The notes under the pieces were generated by a model that worked only from the letters and a program-made list of their open reading frames with translations, had not been told where the DNA came from and did no database searches. A stretch of 64,000 nt of DNA, from the NCBI RefSeq assembly GCF_003719305.1, contig NZ_RARC01000002.1, positions 434,001-498,000 on the forward strand, written 5' to 3'. This document shows positions 16,526 to 25,371 of the stretch, one piece after another (the first letter of the stretch is position 1; each line of letters begins with the position of its first letter). Both the position numbers and the translations under genes were made by a program. Source of the stretch: Mycolicibacterium stellerae. Lineage in GTDB: Bacteria > Actinomycetota > Actinomycetes > Mycobacteriales > Mycobacteriaceae.

Positions 16526-18044
16526 GTCACCGTCCACCGTCGATGAACTGGTCAGGCACCGCAGCGCCCAATACCCGACGAAGCCCATGGTGATCGACAC
16601 GGTCAACCGCATCACCTTCGGCGAACTCGATGAGAACACCCACGCGATGGCCGCGGCATTCCTGGAGGCCGGGGTGACCAAGGGCACCCGCGTCGGGCTG
16701 ATCATGCCCAACGGCACCGGCTGGGTGCAGACCGCAATCGCGCTGACGCGTATCGGCGCCGTGCTCGTCCCGCTCAGCACCCTGCTTGCGCCGCGAGAAC
16801 TCGTCACACAACTTCGGGTCGCGTCCGTGCAGTTTCTGGTGGCCGTCGAGGAGTTCCGCGGGCACCGCTATCTCGACGAGCTGAAGTCCGAATGCCTTTC
16901 ACCGACGGATCTGCCCGCACTGCGCGGTGTTCGGACGCCTGAGGGGCTTCCGCAGGCCACCGCCGCGACGACCGCCACCGTCGACGCCGTCACCGCAACC
17001 GTCACCGCGGCCGACACTTTGGTCATCATGTTCACGTCGGGAAGCAGTGGGCCGCCGAAAGGTGTCATCCATTCGCACGGCAATGCGTTGAGCGCCGTGC
17101 GGTCCGGCCTTGCGGCACGGTGCATCGACGCCGATACCCGCCTGTACCTGCCGATGCCGTTCTTCTGGGTCGGCGGCTTCGGCAGCGGCATCCTTTCGGC
17201 GCTGCTGGCCGGTGCGACGTTGGTGACCGAGGAGATCCCGCGGCCGGAAACCACGCTTCGGCTGCTGGAGCGCGAGCGGGTGACGTTGTTTCGCGGCTGG
17301 CCCGACCAGGCCGAAGCCCTTGCCCGGCAGTCGGAGTCGATAGGTGCCGACCTCTCCTCACTTCGGCAGGGCAGCCTGGAGGCGTTGCTGCCCGCCGACC
17401 AGCGGGCGGCGCCAGGCGCTCGGGCCAAGTTGTTCGGGATGACGGAGGCATTCGGGCCCTACTGCGGCTACCCCGCCGACACCGACATGCCGCGATCGGC
17501 ATGGGGCAGTTGCGGTAAACCGTTCGCTGGCACCGAGGTCCGCATCGTCGACCCCGACACCGGCGAACCTGTGCCTGCGGGGACGATCGGCATGATCCAG
17601 ATCCGCGGGCGCAACACGCTGCGCGGCATCTGCCGTCGCAGTCGCGAGGACGTGTTCACCGTCGACGGCTACTACCCCACAGGCGATCTCGGTCACCTCG
17701 ACGGCGACGGGTTCATGTTCTATCACGGCAGATCCGATGACATGTTCAAGGTCAGCGGTGCCACCGTCTACCCGAGCGAGGTCGAGGAGGCCCTCCGCGG
17801 CATCGACGGCGTCCAAAACGCGTTCGTCACCGACGTGTCCGGTGCCGTCGGCGCCGTCGTGATAGCCGAGGGTCCGGTCGATCTGCTCCAGGTGACCGCG
17901 CGAAAACTGCTGAGTTCGTTCAAGGTTCCGACCGTGTGGCTGCTGGTCGGCTCCGACGAGGACATTCCCCGCGGCGGCACAGGCAAGGTCGACGTCGCGG
18001 CGCTGAAACAGATGCTGGCCAGGTCATCTGCCGAGCAGACGTAA
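16518..18044 (+). CDS. Acyl-CoA synthetase (AMP-binding)
   Basis: A 508-residue ANL enzyme whose ATG overlaps the previous gene by 8 bp. P-loop MFTSGSSGPPKGVIHSHGN, A5 KLFGMTEAFGPYCGYP, hinge GDLGHLDGDGFMFYHGRSDDMFKVSGATVYPSE, terminal lysine in GGTGKVDVAAL. A low-complexity Ala/Thr/Val stretch (TAATTATVDAVTATVTAAD, about residues 146-163) precedes the P-loop. It is the last gene of the crotonase/FadD operon and is followed by a hairpin terminator. Confidence 0.9.
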   Translation: MTESPSTVDELVRHRSAQYPTKPMVIDTVNRITFGELDENTHAMAAAFLEAGVTKGTRVGLIMPNGTGWVQTAIALTRIGAVLVPLSTLLAPRELVTQLRVASVQFLVAVEEFRGHRYLDELKSECLSPTDLPALRGVRTPEGLPQATAATTATVDAVTATVTAADTLVIMFTSGSSGPPKGVIHSHGNALSAVRSGLAARCIDADTRLYLPMPFFWVGGFGSGILSALLAGATLVTEEIPRPETTLRLLERERVTLFRGWPDQAEALARQSESIGADLSSLRQGSLEALLPADQRAAPGARAKLFGMTEAFGPYCGYPADTDMPRSAWGSCGKPFAGTEVRIVDPDTGEPVPAGTIGMIQIRGRNTLRGICRRSREDVFTVDGYYPTGDLGHLDGDGFMFYHGRSDDMFKVSGATVYPSEVEEALRGIDGVQNAFVTDVSGAVGAVVIAEGPVDLLQVTARKLLSSFKVPTVWLLVGSDEDIPRGGTGKVDVAALKQMLARSSAEQT

Positions 18045-18077
18045 ACTCGCATAATTTGAGCCGGAACTGTGCGAGTT
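18044..18077. terminator. Bidirectional hairpin between convergent genes
   Basis: AACTCGCA (18044-18051) and TGCGAGTT (18070-18077) form a perfect 8-bp stem just after the FadD stop and before the end of the convergent GntR gene. There is no long T tract; mycobacterial terminators often lack one. Confidence 0.55.
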
Positions 18078-18094
18078 CGCGCCTGCTCGCCAGG

Positions 18095-18763
18095 TCAGGT
18101 GACCACGCCTCGTTGCTTGAGGTGGTTGATCAGCGGCACCGCGCCCGCCGACAGGTGTTCGGACATCGCGGCACGGGCCTGATCGGCGTCACGCTTGGCC
18201 AGCGCATCGACCACCCGGCGGTGATCCCTCATCGACCGCTTCGGCCAGCCGTCGACGACCGGAAACACCGATTCTGGCGCATAACGGGTGATCTGGGACA
18301 TCAGCTGGGACAGCTTCGGCGAGTCGGCGGCGACGTTGATGGCACGGTGGAAATCGTGGTTGAGCCGGACCGCCCGCTCGTGGTCATCGGCGGCGTAGGC
18401 GGATTCCAGCCGTGCCTGAATCGATTCCAGTTCACGCACCTCGTCGTCGGTGATGTTCGCGGCTGCCCTGGCGGCGAGCTCTCCCCCGATGTGCGCCTGC
18501 ACGTCGGAGACGTCGGTGATATCCCGGCGCGTCACCGGTAGCACCACGAACCCGCGGTGCAGCTTCTGGTCGAGCAGCCCTTCGGCGCGCAACTGGAAAA
18601 GGGCCTCCCGCACCGGCGTCACACTGATTCCCAGCTCGGCGGCCAACTGGTCGAGCCGCACATACTGGCCCGCCGCGTAGGACCCGTCGAAGATGCGGTT
18701 GCGGACATACCGCGCCACTTCCTCGGAAAGCTGTGGCCGCGTGGCGAACTCACCCACAGACAC
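18095..18763 (-). CDS. GntR-family (FCD domain) transcriptional regulator
   Basis: About 222 residues from the GTG at 18763, one base after the acyl-CoA dehydrogenase stop. The winged helix-turn-helix is QLSEEVARYVRNRIFDGSY, LDQLAAELGISVTPVREALFQLRAEGLLDQ. The FCD domain has HDFHRAINVAADSPKL and DHRRVVDALAKRDADQARAAMSEHL, with the His/Asp residues typical of metal-binding FCD proteins. An extension to 18832 lies within the preceding gene and is unlikely. As the last gene of the SDR-thiolase-FadE-GntR operon it probably regulates the divergent promoter at 21.9-22.0 kb. Confidence 0.87.
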   Translation of the reverse strand: MSVGEFATRPQLSEEVARYVRNRIFDGSYAAGQYVRLDQLAAELGISVTPVREALFQLRAEGLLDQKLHRGFVVLPVTRRDITDVSDVQAHIGGELAARAAANITDDEVRELESIQARLESAYAADDHERAVRLNHDFHRAINVAADSPKLSQLMSQITRYAPESVFPVVDGWPKRSMRDHRRVVDALAKRDADQARAAMSEHLSAGAVPLINHLKQRGVVT

Positions 18764-18764
18764 G

Positions 18765-19958
18765 TCAGATCCGATAGTCGGCGAGCAGTCGCTTGCTGAT
18801 GATGTTCTTCTGTATCTCGCTGGTGCCCTCACCGATCAACAGGAACGGGGCGTCGCGCATCAGCCGTTCGATCTCGTATTCCTTGGAGTATCCGTAGCCG
18901 CCGTGGATGCGGAAGCTCTGCTGGGTGACCTCCGAACAGAACTCGCTCGCCAAATACTTGGCCATCCCCGCGGCGACGTCATTGCGTTCACCGGAATCCT
19001 TTAACCGGGCCGCGTTGACCATCATCAGGTGCGCCGCCTCCACTTTGGTCGCCATCTCGGCCAGCTGGAACGCGATGGCCTGGTGTTCGGCGATCGGCTT
19101 GCCGAAGGTCTGACGCTGTTGGGCGTACCTGACGGCCAGCTCGAACGCGCGGATGCCGACGCCACATGCTCGCGCCGACACATTGACCCTGCCGACCTCG
19201 ATGCCGTCCATCATCTGGAAGAACCCCTGGCCCGGCGCCTCACCGAGGATGTCGTCGGCTTTGGCGACGTAGCCGTCGAAGATCAACTCCGTAGTGTCGA
19301 TGCCCTTGTACCCGAGCTTGTCGATCTTGCCGGGGATCAGCAGCCCCGGCGCGACTTCCCCGAAACCGGTTGGCTTTTCGACCAGGAAGGCCGTCAGGTT
19401 GCGGTGCGGCTTATCGGCGCCCTCGTCGGTTCGCACCAGCACCGCAACCAGCGTCGAGCTTCCGCCGTTGGTGAGCCACATCTTCTGGCCGTCGATGGTG
19501 TACGTGCCGTCGTCATTGCGCTTGGCGCGCGTTCGGATTGCCGCGACATCGGAGCCGAGTTCGGGCTCCGACATCGAGAACGCGCCGCGGGTCTCCCCGG
19601 TGGCCATCCTCGGCAGGAACCGCTGCTTCTGTTCCTCTGTTCCGTGCTGACGCAACATGTACGCCACGATGAAGTGGGTATTGATCACCCCGGACACGCT
19701 CATCCAGCCGCGCGCCAGCTCCTCGACACACAGCGCGTAGGTCAGCAGCGACTCGCCGAGGCCCCCGTAGTCCTGCGGGATCATCAACCCGAACAGACCC
19801 ATCTCGCGCATTTGGTCGACGATGTCCTGCGGGTAGGTGTCGGCGTGCTCGAGTTGCTGCGCGTTGGGGATTATCTCCTTGTCGACGAACTGCCGCACGT
19901 TGGCGACGATCTCGGTCTGGAACTCCGTCAACCCCAGTGTCTGAGCGAGTTTCGTCAT
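18765..19958 (-). CDS. Acyl-CoA dehydrogenase (FadE type)
   Basis: A 397-residue FAD-dependent acyl-CoA dehydrogenase. It shows GLMIPQDYGGLGES, the substrate/FAD motif FSMSEPELGSDVAAIRT, WLTNGGSSTLVAVLVRTD, RQTFGKPIAEHQAIAF, and the C-terminal LIGEGTSEIQKNIIS with catalytic Glu E376. It would introduce the 2,3 double bond in an acyl-CoA and pass electrons to ETF. Start and stop are tightly coupled to neighbours (4-bp overlap with thiolase, 1-bp gap to GntR). Confidence 0.93.
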   Translation of the reverse strand: MTKLAQTLGLTEFQTEIVANVRQFVDKEIIPNAQQLEHADTYPQDIVDQMREMGLFGLMIPQDYGGLGESLLTYALCVEELARGWMSVSGVINTHFIVAYMLRQHGTEEQKQRFLPRMATGETRGAFSMSEPELGSDVAAIRTRAKRNDDGTYTIDGQKMWLTNGGSSTLVAVLVRTDEGADKPHRNLTAFLVEKPTGFGEVAPGLLIPGKIDKLGYKGIDTTELIFDGYVAKADDILGEAPGQGFFQMMDGIEVGRVNVSARACGVGIRAFELAVRYAQQRQTFGKPIAEHQAIAFQLAEMATKVEAAHLMMVNAARLKDSGERNDVAAGMAKYLASEFCSEVTQQSFRIHGGYGYSKEYEIERLMRDAPFLLIGEGTSEIQKNIISKRLLADYRI

Positions 19959-21175
19959 GCCGGCACCCTTTCAAACACCGCGGCCAGGCCCTGCCCGCCG
20001 CCGATGCACATGGTTTCCAGCCCGTAGCGTGCGCCGCGCCGATTCAGCTCCCGGGCCAGCGTGGCGAGGATCCGCCCGCCGGTTGCGCCAACCGGGTGGC
20101 CGAGCGAGATCCCCGACCCGTGCACGTTCGTCCGCTCGCGGTCGGCGTCGGTGAATCCCCACTCCCGCATCACCGCGAGCGCCTGAGCGGCGAATGCCTC
20201 GTTCAACTCGATGAGGTCGATGTCGCTTAGCTGCAGACCGGCCTTGCCGAGCGCCACCTCGGTGGCGGGGACCGGGCCGATGCCCATGATGTTCGGTGCA
20301 ACCCCGGCCGACCCCCACGAGACCAGCCGGACCAGCGGATTCAGCCCGAGCTCGGCGGCCTTCTCCGACGTCGTGACGATGCACATGGATGCGGCGTCGT
20401 TCTGCCCGCTGGCATTTCCAGCCGTCACGGTTGCATCCGGATCATCCTTTCCGAGAACGGGTTTCAGCTTGGCCAACGACTCGACAGAGGTGTCGGCCCG
20501 GGGATGCTCGTCGGTGTCGATCAGCTGCTCGCCTTGCCGCGTGCGCACCGTGACAGGGATGATCTCCTCGGCGAAGATGCCGTCCTTCTGCGCGGCGACC
20601 GCTCGCTGATGCGATGCCACCGCCAGCTCGTCCTGTTCACGTCGCGAGATGCCATATTGGCGGCGCAGGTTCTCGGCGGTCTCGAGCATGCCGCCCGGCA
20701 CCGGGTAGTGCGCTCCGCCAGCCGTGGTTCGCCCGCGCGCCAGCCCGTCGTGCACCTTGACGCCGGATCTCCCTCCGCCCCATCGCATATCCGTCGAATA
20801 GAAGGCGACGTTGCTCATGCTCTCCGCGCCGCCTGCCACGACGAGATCGTTGTTTCCGCTGCTCACCTGCATACTTGCCTGGATCACCGCCTGCAGACCC
20901 GATCCGCACCGCCGGTCGACCTGCATACCGGGCACGGTCACCGGCAGGCCGGCGTCCAGTGCGACGACACGACCGATCGCGGGCGCCTCGCTGTTCGGAT
21001 AGCAGTGCCCGAGAATGACATCGCCCACCGCATCGGGCGCGATCCCGGTCCGGTCCAGCAGACCCTTCAGCGCCGTCACCCCGAGCTCGACCGCCGTCAG
21101 CGACGCAAACATGCCGCCGTAGCGGCCGATCGGTGTGCGCACCGGCTCGCAGATCACCGCGTCGCGTGTCGTCAC
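19955..21175 (-). CDS. Acetyl-CoA acyltransferase (thiolase)
   Basis: A 406-residue thiolase starting [21 protein letters not shown] at the GTG at 21175, which overlaps the SDR stop by 4 bp. The frame is open to 21733, but that extension is a shadow of the SDR. Nucleophile C90 is in [21 protein letters not shown], the histidine in [12 protein letters not shown], and the second cysteine in [13 protein letters not shown] are all present. It would perform the final thiolytic step for the acyl chain handled by the neighbouring FadE and SDR. Confidence 0.93.
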   Translation of the reverse strand: MTTRDAVICEPVRTPIGRYGGMFASLTAVELGVTALKGLLDRTGIAPDAVGDVILGHCYPNSEAPAIGRVVALDAGLPVTVPGMQVDRRCGSGLQAVIQASMQVSSGNNDLVVAGGAESMSNVAFYSTDMRWGGGRSGVKVHDGLARGRTTAGGAHYPVPGGMLETAENLRRQYGISRREQDELAVASHQRAVAAQKDGIFAEEIIPVTVRTRQGEQLIDTDEHPRADTSVESLAKLKPVLGKDDPDATVTAGNASGQNDAASMCIVTTSEKAAELGLNPLVRLVSWGSAGVAPNIMGIGPVPATEVALGKAGLQLSDIDLIELNEAFAAQALAVMREWGFTDADRERTNVHGSGISLGHPVGATGGRILATLARELNRRGARYGLETMCIGGGQGLAAVFERVPA

Positions 21176-21909
21176 ACGTGCCTCCCGCCGGTGACCTCGA
21201 GAACGGTCCCGGTCATGTACGACGACAGATCGCTCGCCAGGAACAGCGCGACCTTGGCCACCTCGGCGGGCTCGCCGGCCCGACCCATCGGCACCTCGGC
21301 GAGCTTCTGGTCCCAAATGTGTTGGGGCATAGCCTCGGTCATCGCAGACCTGATCAAACCCGGCTGAATCGCGTTCACCCGCACCCCGAGGTGCGCCAGT
21401 TCCTTGGCGGCGGCCTTGGTCAGGCCGACGATGCCTGCCTTGGCCGCCGAATAGTTCGTCTGACCGATCAGACCGACCTTGCCCGAGATCGACGACATGT
21501 TCACGATCGCTCCGCGCTTGTTCTCGCGCATGATCGCGGCGGCGGCCTTCGTCCCGTTCCAGGTGCCCTTCAGGTGCACGGCGATGACCTGATCGAACTG
21601 CTCCTCGGTCATCTTGCGAATCGTGGCGTCGCGGGTGATGCCCGCGTTGTTGACCATGATGTCGAGGCCACCGAAATGCTCGACGGCCGCGGCGACCAAC
21701 GCGTCGACCTCGTCGGCCTTGGTCACGTCGCATCGGACGGCCAATGCGGAGTCAGACCCGAGCTGCTTGGCAGCTGCTTCCGTGGCCGCGAGGTCGAGGT
21801 CACCGAGTACCACCTGGGCGCCCTCGGCGATGAACAGCTCGGCGATCGCATAACCCAAGCCCTGCGCACCCCCGGTGACCACTGCTGTCTGATCTGTCAG
21901 CAATGACAC
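21172..21909 (-). CDS. SDR-family 3-oxoacyl-(CoA/ACP) reductase, FabG-like
   Basis: About 245 residues from the GTG at 21909 ([19 protein letters not shown]). An ATG at 21981 would add 24 residues that overlap the operator-like palindrome, so it is less likely. Rossmann [14 protein letters not shown], Ser in NMSSISG, YSAAKAG (YxxxK) and an [13 protein letters not shown] end match FabG/3-hydroxyacyl-CoA dehydrogenase SDRs. It heads the SDR-thiolase-FadE-GntR operon, giving most of a beta-oxidation round in one transcript. Confidence 0.9.
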   Translation of the reverse strand: MSLLTDQTAVVTGGAQGLGYAIAELFIAEGAQVVLGDLDLAATEAAAKQLGSDSALAVRCDVTKADEVDALVAAAVEHFGGLDIMVNNAGITRDATIRKMTEEQFDQVIAVHLKGTWNGTKAAAAIMRENKRGAIVNMSSISGKVGLIGQTNYSAAKAGIVGLTKAAAKELAHLGVRVNAIQPGLIRSAMTEAMPQHIWDQKLAEVPMGRAGEPAEVAKVALFLASDLSSYMTGTVLEVTGGRHV

Positions 21910-21969
21910 CCGATCACCATCCTCACCCTTGTTCTCGTTCTCGGACCACGACGGCCCCGGCAAATGGAC

Positions 21970-22009
21970 ATCATATTTCATATATGATTTCTCCCGCTAT
22001 CCGGGATAG
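21970..22009. promoter_or_regulatory. Two palindromic operator candidates in a divergent promoter
   Basis: Between the divergent SDR (21909) and acyl-CoA dehydrogenase (22031) lies ATCATATTTCATATATGAT (21970-21988), 7-bp inverted arms with a 5-bp spacer. CTATCCGGGATAG (21997-22009), 6-bp arms around one base, follows. Both are AT-rich relative to surroundings. They are plausible sites for the operon's own GntR regulator. Confidence 0.5.
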
Positions 22010-22030
22010 CCGAACAGGAGCAGCTCTGTC

Positions 22031-23203
22031 ATGACCACCGCTGAAGTCAGCGACGAGGATTTCCGGGAAATCCTGGCCCAGACCCGTCATTTCGTTCGCA
22101 GTGCAGTCGTGCCGCGCGAACAGGAGATCCTTGCCAACGACCGGGTCCCCGATGACCTGCGCGAGCAGGCCGCGAAGATGGGACTGTTCGGCTATGCGAT
22201 CCCCCAGGAGTTCGGTGGTCTCGGCCTGAACCTGGCCCAGGATGTCGAGATGGCGATGGAGCTGGGCTACACCTCGCTGGCCCTGCGGTCGATGTTCGGC
22301 ACGAACAACGGCATCGCGGGTCAGGTGCTCGTCGGGTTCGGCACCGACGAACAGAAGACGCAGTGGCTCGAGCGGTTGGCCACCGGTGAAGTCGCCTCGT
22401 TCGCCCTGACAGAGCCCGGCGCCGGATCGAACCCATCGGGTCTGCGCACGAAGGCGGTTCGCGATGGCTCGCGGGAGGACGCGGACTGGATTATCAACGG
22501 GGACAAGCGATTCATCACAAATGCCCCCATCGCCGATCTCTTCGTCGTCTTTGCGCGCAGCCGCCCCGCCGACGACAACGGCGCCGGCATCGCGGTCTTC
22601 CTTGTGCCCGCCGACGCGGCGGGGGTCCAGGTCGGTGTGAAGGACGACAAGATGGGCCAGGAGGGTGCGTGGACGTCGGACGTCAGCTTCACCGACGTCC
22701 GGGTGCCTGCGGGCGCGCTGATCGGCGGCAGCGAGGACATCGGCTACCGGGCGGCGATGACCTCGCTTGCGCGTGGCCGAGTTCACATCGCCGCGCTGGC
22801 CGTTGGCATTGCCCAACGAGCCCTCGACGAATCCGTCGGCTATGCCGCGACCGCAACCCAGGGCGGCAAACCGATCGGCAGCTTTCAGCTGGTGCAGGCC
22901 ATGCTTGCCGATCAGCAGACCGGCGTGCTGGCCGGGCGCGCGCTCGTCCGTGACACCGCGCAGCGCTGGCTCTCCGGCGAGGACCGCAGGATCGCACCGT
23001 CGGCGGCGAAGCTGTTCTGCACCGAGATGGCAGGCAACGTGGCCGATCTCGCGGTCCAGGTGCACGGCGGCAGCGGCTACATGCGCGAGGTTCCGGTGGA
23101 GAGGATCTATCGCGATGTCCGGCTGCTGCGGTTGTACGAGGGCACCAGCGAGATCCAGCGGCTGATCATCGGAGGCAATCTGGTGAAGGCGGCACAGGCA
23201 TGA
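22031..23203 (+). CDS. Acyl-CoA dehydrogenase (FadE type)
   Basis: A 390-residue acyl-CoA dehydrogenase with an AGGAG ribosome-binding site at 22015-22019. It shows YAIPQEFGGLGLN, FALTEPGAGSNPSGLRT, RFITNAPIADLFVVFAR, KPIGSFQLVQAML, VHGGSGYM and RLYEGTSEIQRLIIGG with catalytic Glu E370. All canonical residues are present. Its last four bases overlap the mycofactocin-coupled SDR, so the two are co-translated. It is divergent from the other FadE/thiolase operon. Confidence 0.93.
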   Translation: MTTAEVSDEDFREILAQTRHFVRSAVVPREQEILANDRVPDDLREQAAKMGLFGYAIPQEFGGLGLNLAQDVEMAMELGYTSLALRSMFGTNNGIAGQVLVGFGTDEQKTQWLERLATGEVASFALTEPGAGSNPSGLRTKAVRDGSREDADWIINGDKRFITNAPIADLFVVFARSRPADDNGAGIAVFLVPADAAGVQVGVKDDKMGQEGAWTSDVSFTDVRVPAGALIGGSEDIGYRAAMTSLARGRVHIAALAVGIAQRALDESVGYAATATQGGKPIGSFQLVQAMLADQQTGVLAGRALVRDTAQRWLSGEDRRIAPSAAKLFCTEMAGNVADLAVQVHGGSGYMREVPVERIYRDVRLLRLYEGTSEIQRLIIGGNLVKAAQA

Positions 23204-24024
23204 CGAGGCTGATGGACAGGGTGGCATTCATCACCGGGGCCGCCCGCGGCCAGGGCCGCGCCCATGCCGTCCGGATGGCAAAAGAGGGCGCCGACATCAT
23301 CGCCGTCGACGTGGCGGGCGAGCTGCCTGCATTCGTCCCCTACGAGCCGGCAACGCCAGAGGATCTGGAGGAGACGGCGCGGCTCGTCGAGGAGACCGGT
23401 CGGCGGGTCATCACCGCTGTCGTCGACACCCGCGACCATGACGGGCTGAGCAAGGCCGTCGACCACGCTGTCGCGGAACTGGGACGGCTCGACATCATCG
23501 TCGCGAATGCCGGCATCTCGTCGCCTCGAGCTTGGAACGCAATCACGCCCGGGGAGTTTCGGGACGTGATGGACGTCAATGTCACCGGCACATGGAACAC
23601 GGTCATGGCCGGTGCGCAGAAGATCATCGACGGCGGCCGCGGCGGGTCGATCATCCTGATCAGCTCCGCCGCCGGAGTCAAGATGCAGCCGTTCATGATT
23701 CACTACACCGCCAGCAAGCATGCGGTCACCGGGATGGCCCGCGCATTCGCCGCCGAACTCGGCAAGCATTCGGTTCGCGTCAACAGCGTCCATCCGGGTC
23801 CCGTCGTCACCCCGATGGGCTCTGCTGAAATGGTCGAAGCCATGGGCAAGGCCGCCGACGCCGACGGCCTGCACGGCCTCATGAACGTACTGACGCCGTT
23901 TCTGCCGACCTGGGTCGCCCAACCGGAAGACATCGCCGACGCCGTCTGCTGGTTGGCCAGTGATGAATCGAAGCTCGTTACCGCACAGGCGATTTCGATT
24001 GACCAGGGCTCGACGCAGTACTGA
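23200..24024 (+). CDS. Mycofactocin-coupled SDR-family oxidoreductase
   Basis: A 274-residue SDR with the features of the mycofactocin-coupled subfamily. It has ITGAARGQGRAHAVRMAKEGADIIAVD, then the extra segment YEPATPEDLEETARLVEETGRR inserted after the second beta strand. VVDTRDHDGL, VANAGISS, Ser in LISSAAG and YTASKHA (YxxxK) follow. Family members hold a non-exchangeable NAD(H) and pass electrons to the peptide-derived cofactor mycofactocin; this is family knowledge. The start overlaps the FadE stop by 4 bp. The mycofactocin biosynthesis genes are not in this window. Confidence 0.88.
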   Translation: MTRLMDRVAFITGAARGQGRAHAVRMAKEGADIIAVDVAGELPAFVPYEPATPEDLEETARLVEETGRRVITAVVDTRDHDGLSKAVDHAVAELGRLDIIVANAGISSPRAWNAITPGEFRDVMDVNVTGTWNTVMAGAQKIIDGGRGGSIILISSAAGVKMQPFMIHYTASKHAVTGMARAFAAELGKHSVRVNSVHPGPVVTPMGSAEMVEAMGKAADADGLHGLMNVLTPFLPTWVAQPEDIADAVCWLASDESKLVTAQAISIDQGSTQY

Positions 24025-24033
24025 ACCGACGCG

Positions 24034-24897
24034 CTAGAACACCACAGTCTGGTTGCCGTACCGGATGATTCGGTCCTGACAATGCCAGAGCACCGCCCTC
24101 GACAGGACTACGCGCTCGACGTCGGCACCTAGACGTGTCAGGTCAGCGACGGAGTGCCGGTGGTCGACCCGTACCACGTCCTGCTCGATGATCGGTCCGT
24201 CGTCGAGTTCCTCGGTGACATAGTGTGCGGTCGCCCCCACCAGCTTCACGCCGCGCTCCTTGGCGCGCCGGTACGGCGCCGCCCCGATGAACGCAGGCAG
24301 GAACGAGTGGTGGATGTTGATCAACGGGCAGCCGACGTGCGACAGGAAGTCCTGGGTGAGGATCTGCATGTAGCGCGCGAGAACAACCAGGTCGGCGTTG
24401 CCGCGAACCAGATCGAGCAGGCGCTGTTCGGCTTCTGCGCGGTTGTCTTTCGTCGCGGCGACATGAAGGAAAGGCACCCCGAAGGGCCGAACCTGGTCGG
24501 CGAGGTCGGGGTGGTTGGAGATCACCATCGACACCGACATGTCCAGCTCCCCGCGACGGTTGCGCCACAGCAGGTCCAAAAGGCAGTGATCCTCTTTGGA
24601 CGCCAGAATCACGACACGCTTTGGCTTGGCCGCCTCGGTCAGCCGGAATTCCATTTCGAAGGGCTTGGCAACCTGCTCGACGAAGGCGCTTTCCAGCGCG
24701 TCGCGGGCAGCTGTCAGCCCCGGCAGGTGGAAGATAGTGCGCTGCATGAAGGTACCGCCGGACTGTTCGGTTGCATGCTGGTCCAGCGAAACGATATTGG
24801 CGCCGGACTGAGCCAAAAAGCTGCTTACCGCCGCAACCAAGCCGGGACGGTCCGCGCACCGCAGAAGGAGCCGGCCGACATCCTTGGTCGTGGACAT
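24034..24897 (-). CDS. purU: Formyltetrahydrofolate deformylase
   Basis: A 287-residue protein with an N-terminal ACT domain (residues ~5-85: GRLLLRCADRPGLVAAVSSFLAQ, NIVSLDQH) and a C-terminal formyltransferase-fold domain (KRVVILASKEDHCLLDLLWR). The catalytic Asn-His region is PLINIHHSFLPAF, and the Asp is in ATAHYVTEELDDGPIIEQD. PurU hydrolyses 10-formyl-THF to THF and formate, feeding PurT and balancing one-carbon pools. Length and motifs match the family. It is convergent with the SDR (9 bp apart), and its 5' side faces a 474-bp intergenic region with RNA-like inverted repeats. Confidence 0.95.
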   Translation of the reverse strand: MSTTKDVGRLLLRCADRPGLVAAVSSFLAQSGANIVSLDQHATEQSGGTFMQRTIFHLPGLTAARDALESAFVEQVAKPFEMEFRLTEAAKPKRVVILASKEDHCLLDLLWRNRRGELDMSVSMVISNHPDLADQVRPFGVPFLHVAATKDNRAEAEQRLLDLVRGNADLVVLARYMQILTQDFLSHVGCPLINIHHSFLPAFIGAAPYRRAKERGVKLVGATAHYVTEELDDGPIIEQDVVRVDHRHSVADLTRLGADVERVVLSRAVLWHCQDRIIRYGNQTVVF

Positions 24898-24936
24898 CCC
24901 CTTAGCCCTCCCTCGTTAGGTCGATCCGCGTTCAGA

Positions 24937-25009
24937 GTCTCATTGCGGCGATCGGCGGGCTGCCGACTGCGACGGAAAAGCCACCCGAAGGCGGCTCGAC
25001 CGATGAGAC
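24937..25009. other. Inverted-repeat element in the purU upstream region (possible structured leader)
   Basis: GTCTCAT (24937-24943) and ATGAGAC (25003-25009) are a perfect inverted pair enclosing two more hairpins: TCGGC..GCCGA (about 24954-24968), and a GCCACC/GGCGGC-type stem near 24976-24996 followed on the minus strand by TTTT. On the purU strand this reads as a closed junction containing a terminator-like hairpin, then the start codon 40 nt later. I could not match it to a known riboswitch class. Confidence 0.35.
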
Positions 25010-25371
25010 AACGCTCGCTGCCACGCAACCGAGGCAACCGGCGATTACCGCGGCCTAGGTTTACGGCAACGTAAAGCGCCGACGTCAGTTTCGTAGGTTC
25101 GTTCGCCGCCTGGATTCAGGATATACATTTATCTGGACTTATTAACGCGCGTGCTAGTAGCCCAGCAATTTCGATTCCCATGGCTCGCAAACAACATAGC
25201 TGACCAAGGGAATCTTTGCCGGACAAGTTCGGCTCGCTAGCTGGAATAACGGCCGTTGTAGGGGCAATACTCGATACCTGGGTATTCATATAAACCGCAT
25301 GTGAATGCCTCACCGGTGACCGCGATTAATCGATGAATCTTGATCGCCGCTGCCCGAAGGATGGGACGAAA
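25010..25371. other. Intergenic region without a recognised gene
   Basis: No convincing coding sequence is seen; base composition becomes AT-richer from about 25120. TTTACGGCAACGTAAA (25060-25075) is a perfect 6-bp stem with a GCAA (GNRA-type) tetraloop on the plus strand, so the leader of the plus-strand operon may be structured. Several AT-rich hexamers (TATACA, TATCTG, AATACT) could be -10 boxes, but none is clearly placed. Confidence 0.4.

Noticed and set aside
14984..16807. Minus-strand open frame of 607 codons over tandem acyl-CoA synthetases
   Set aside because: Crosses a gene boundary of two well-supported plus-strand genes; composition is that of a shadow frame.
21176..21733. N-terminal extension of the thiolase at 21175
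   Set aside because: Shadow of the SDR gene; the thiolase begins with a normal [14 protein letters not shown] terminus at 21175.
24937..25009. Known riboswitch (ZTP, glycine, SAM-IV or c-di-GMP class) upstream of purU or the GGDEF/EAL operon
   Set aside because: Arms and hairpins are present, but the conserved core sequences of these classes, as far as I remember them, are not. Reported only as an unassigned structured element.
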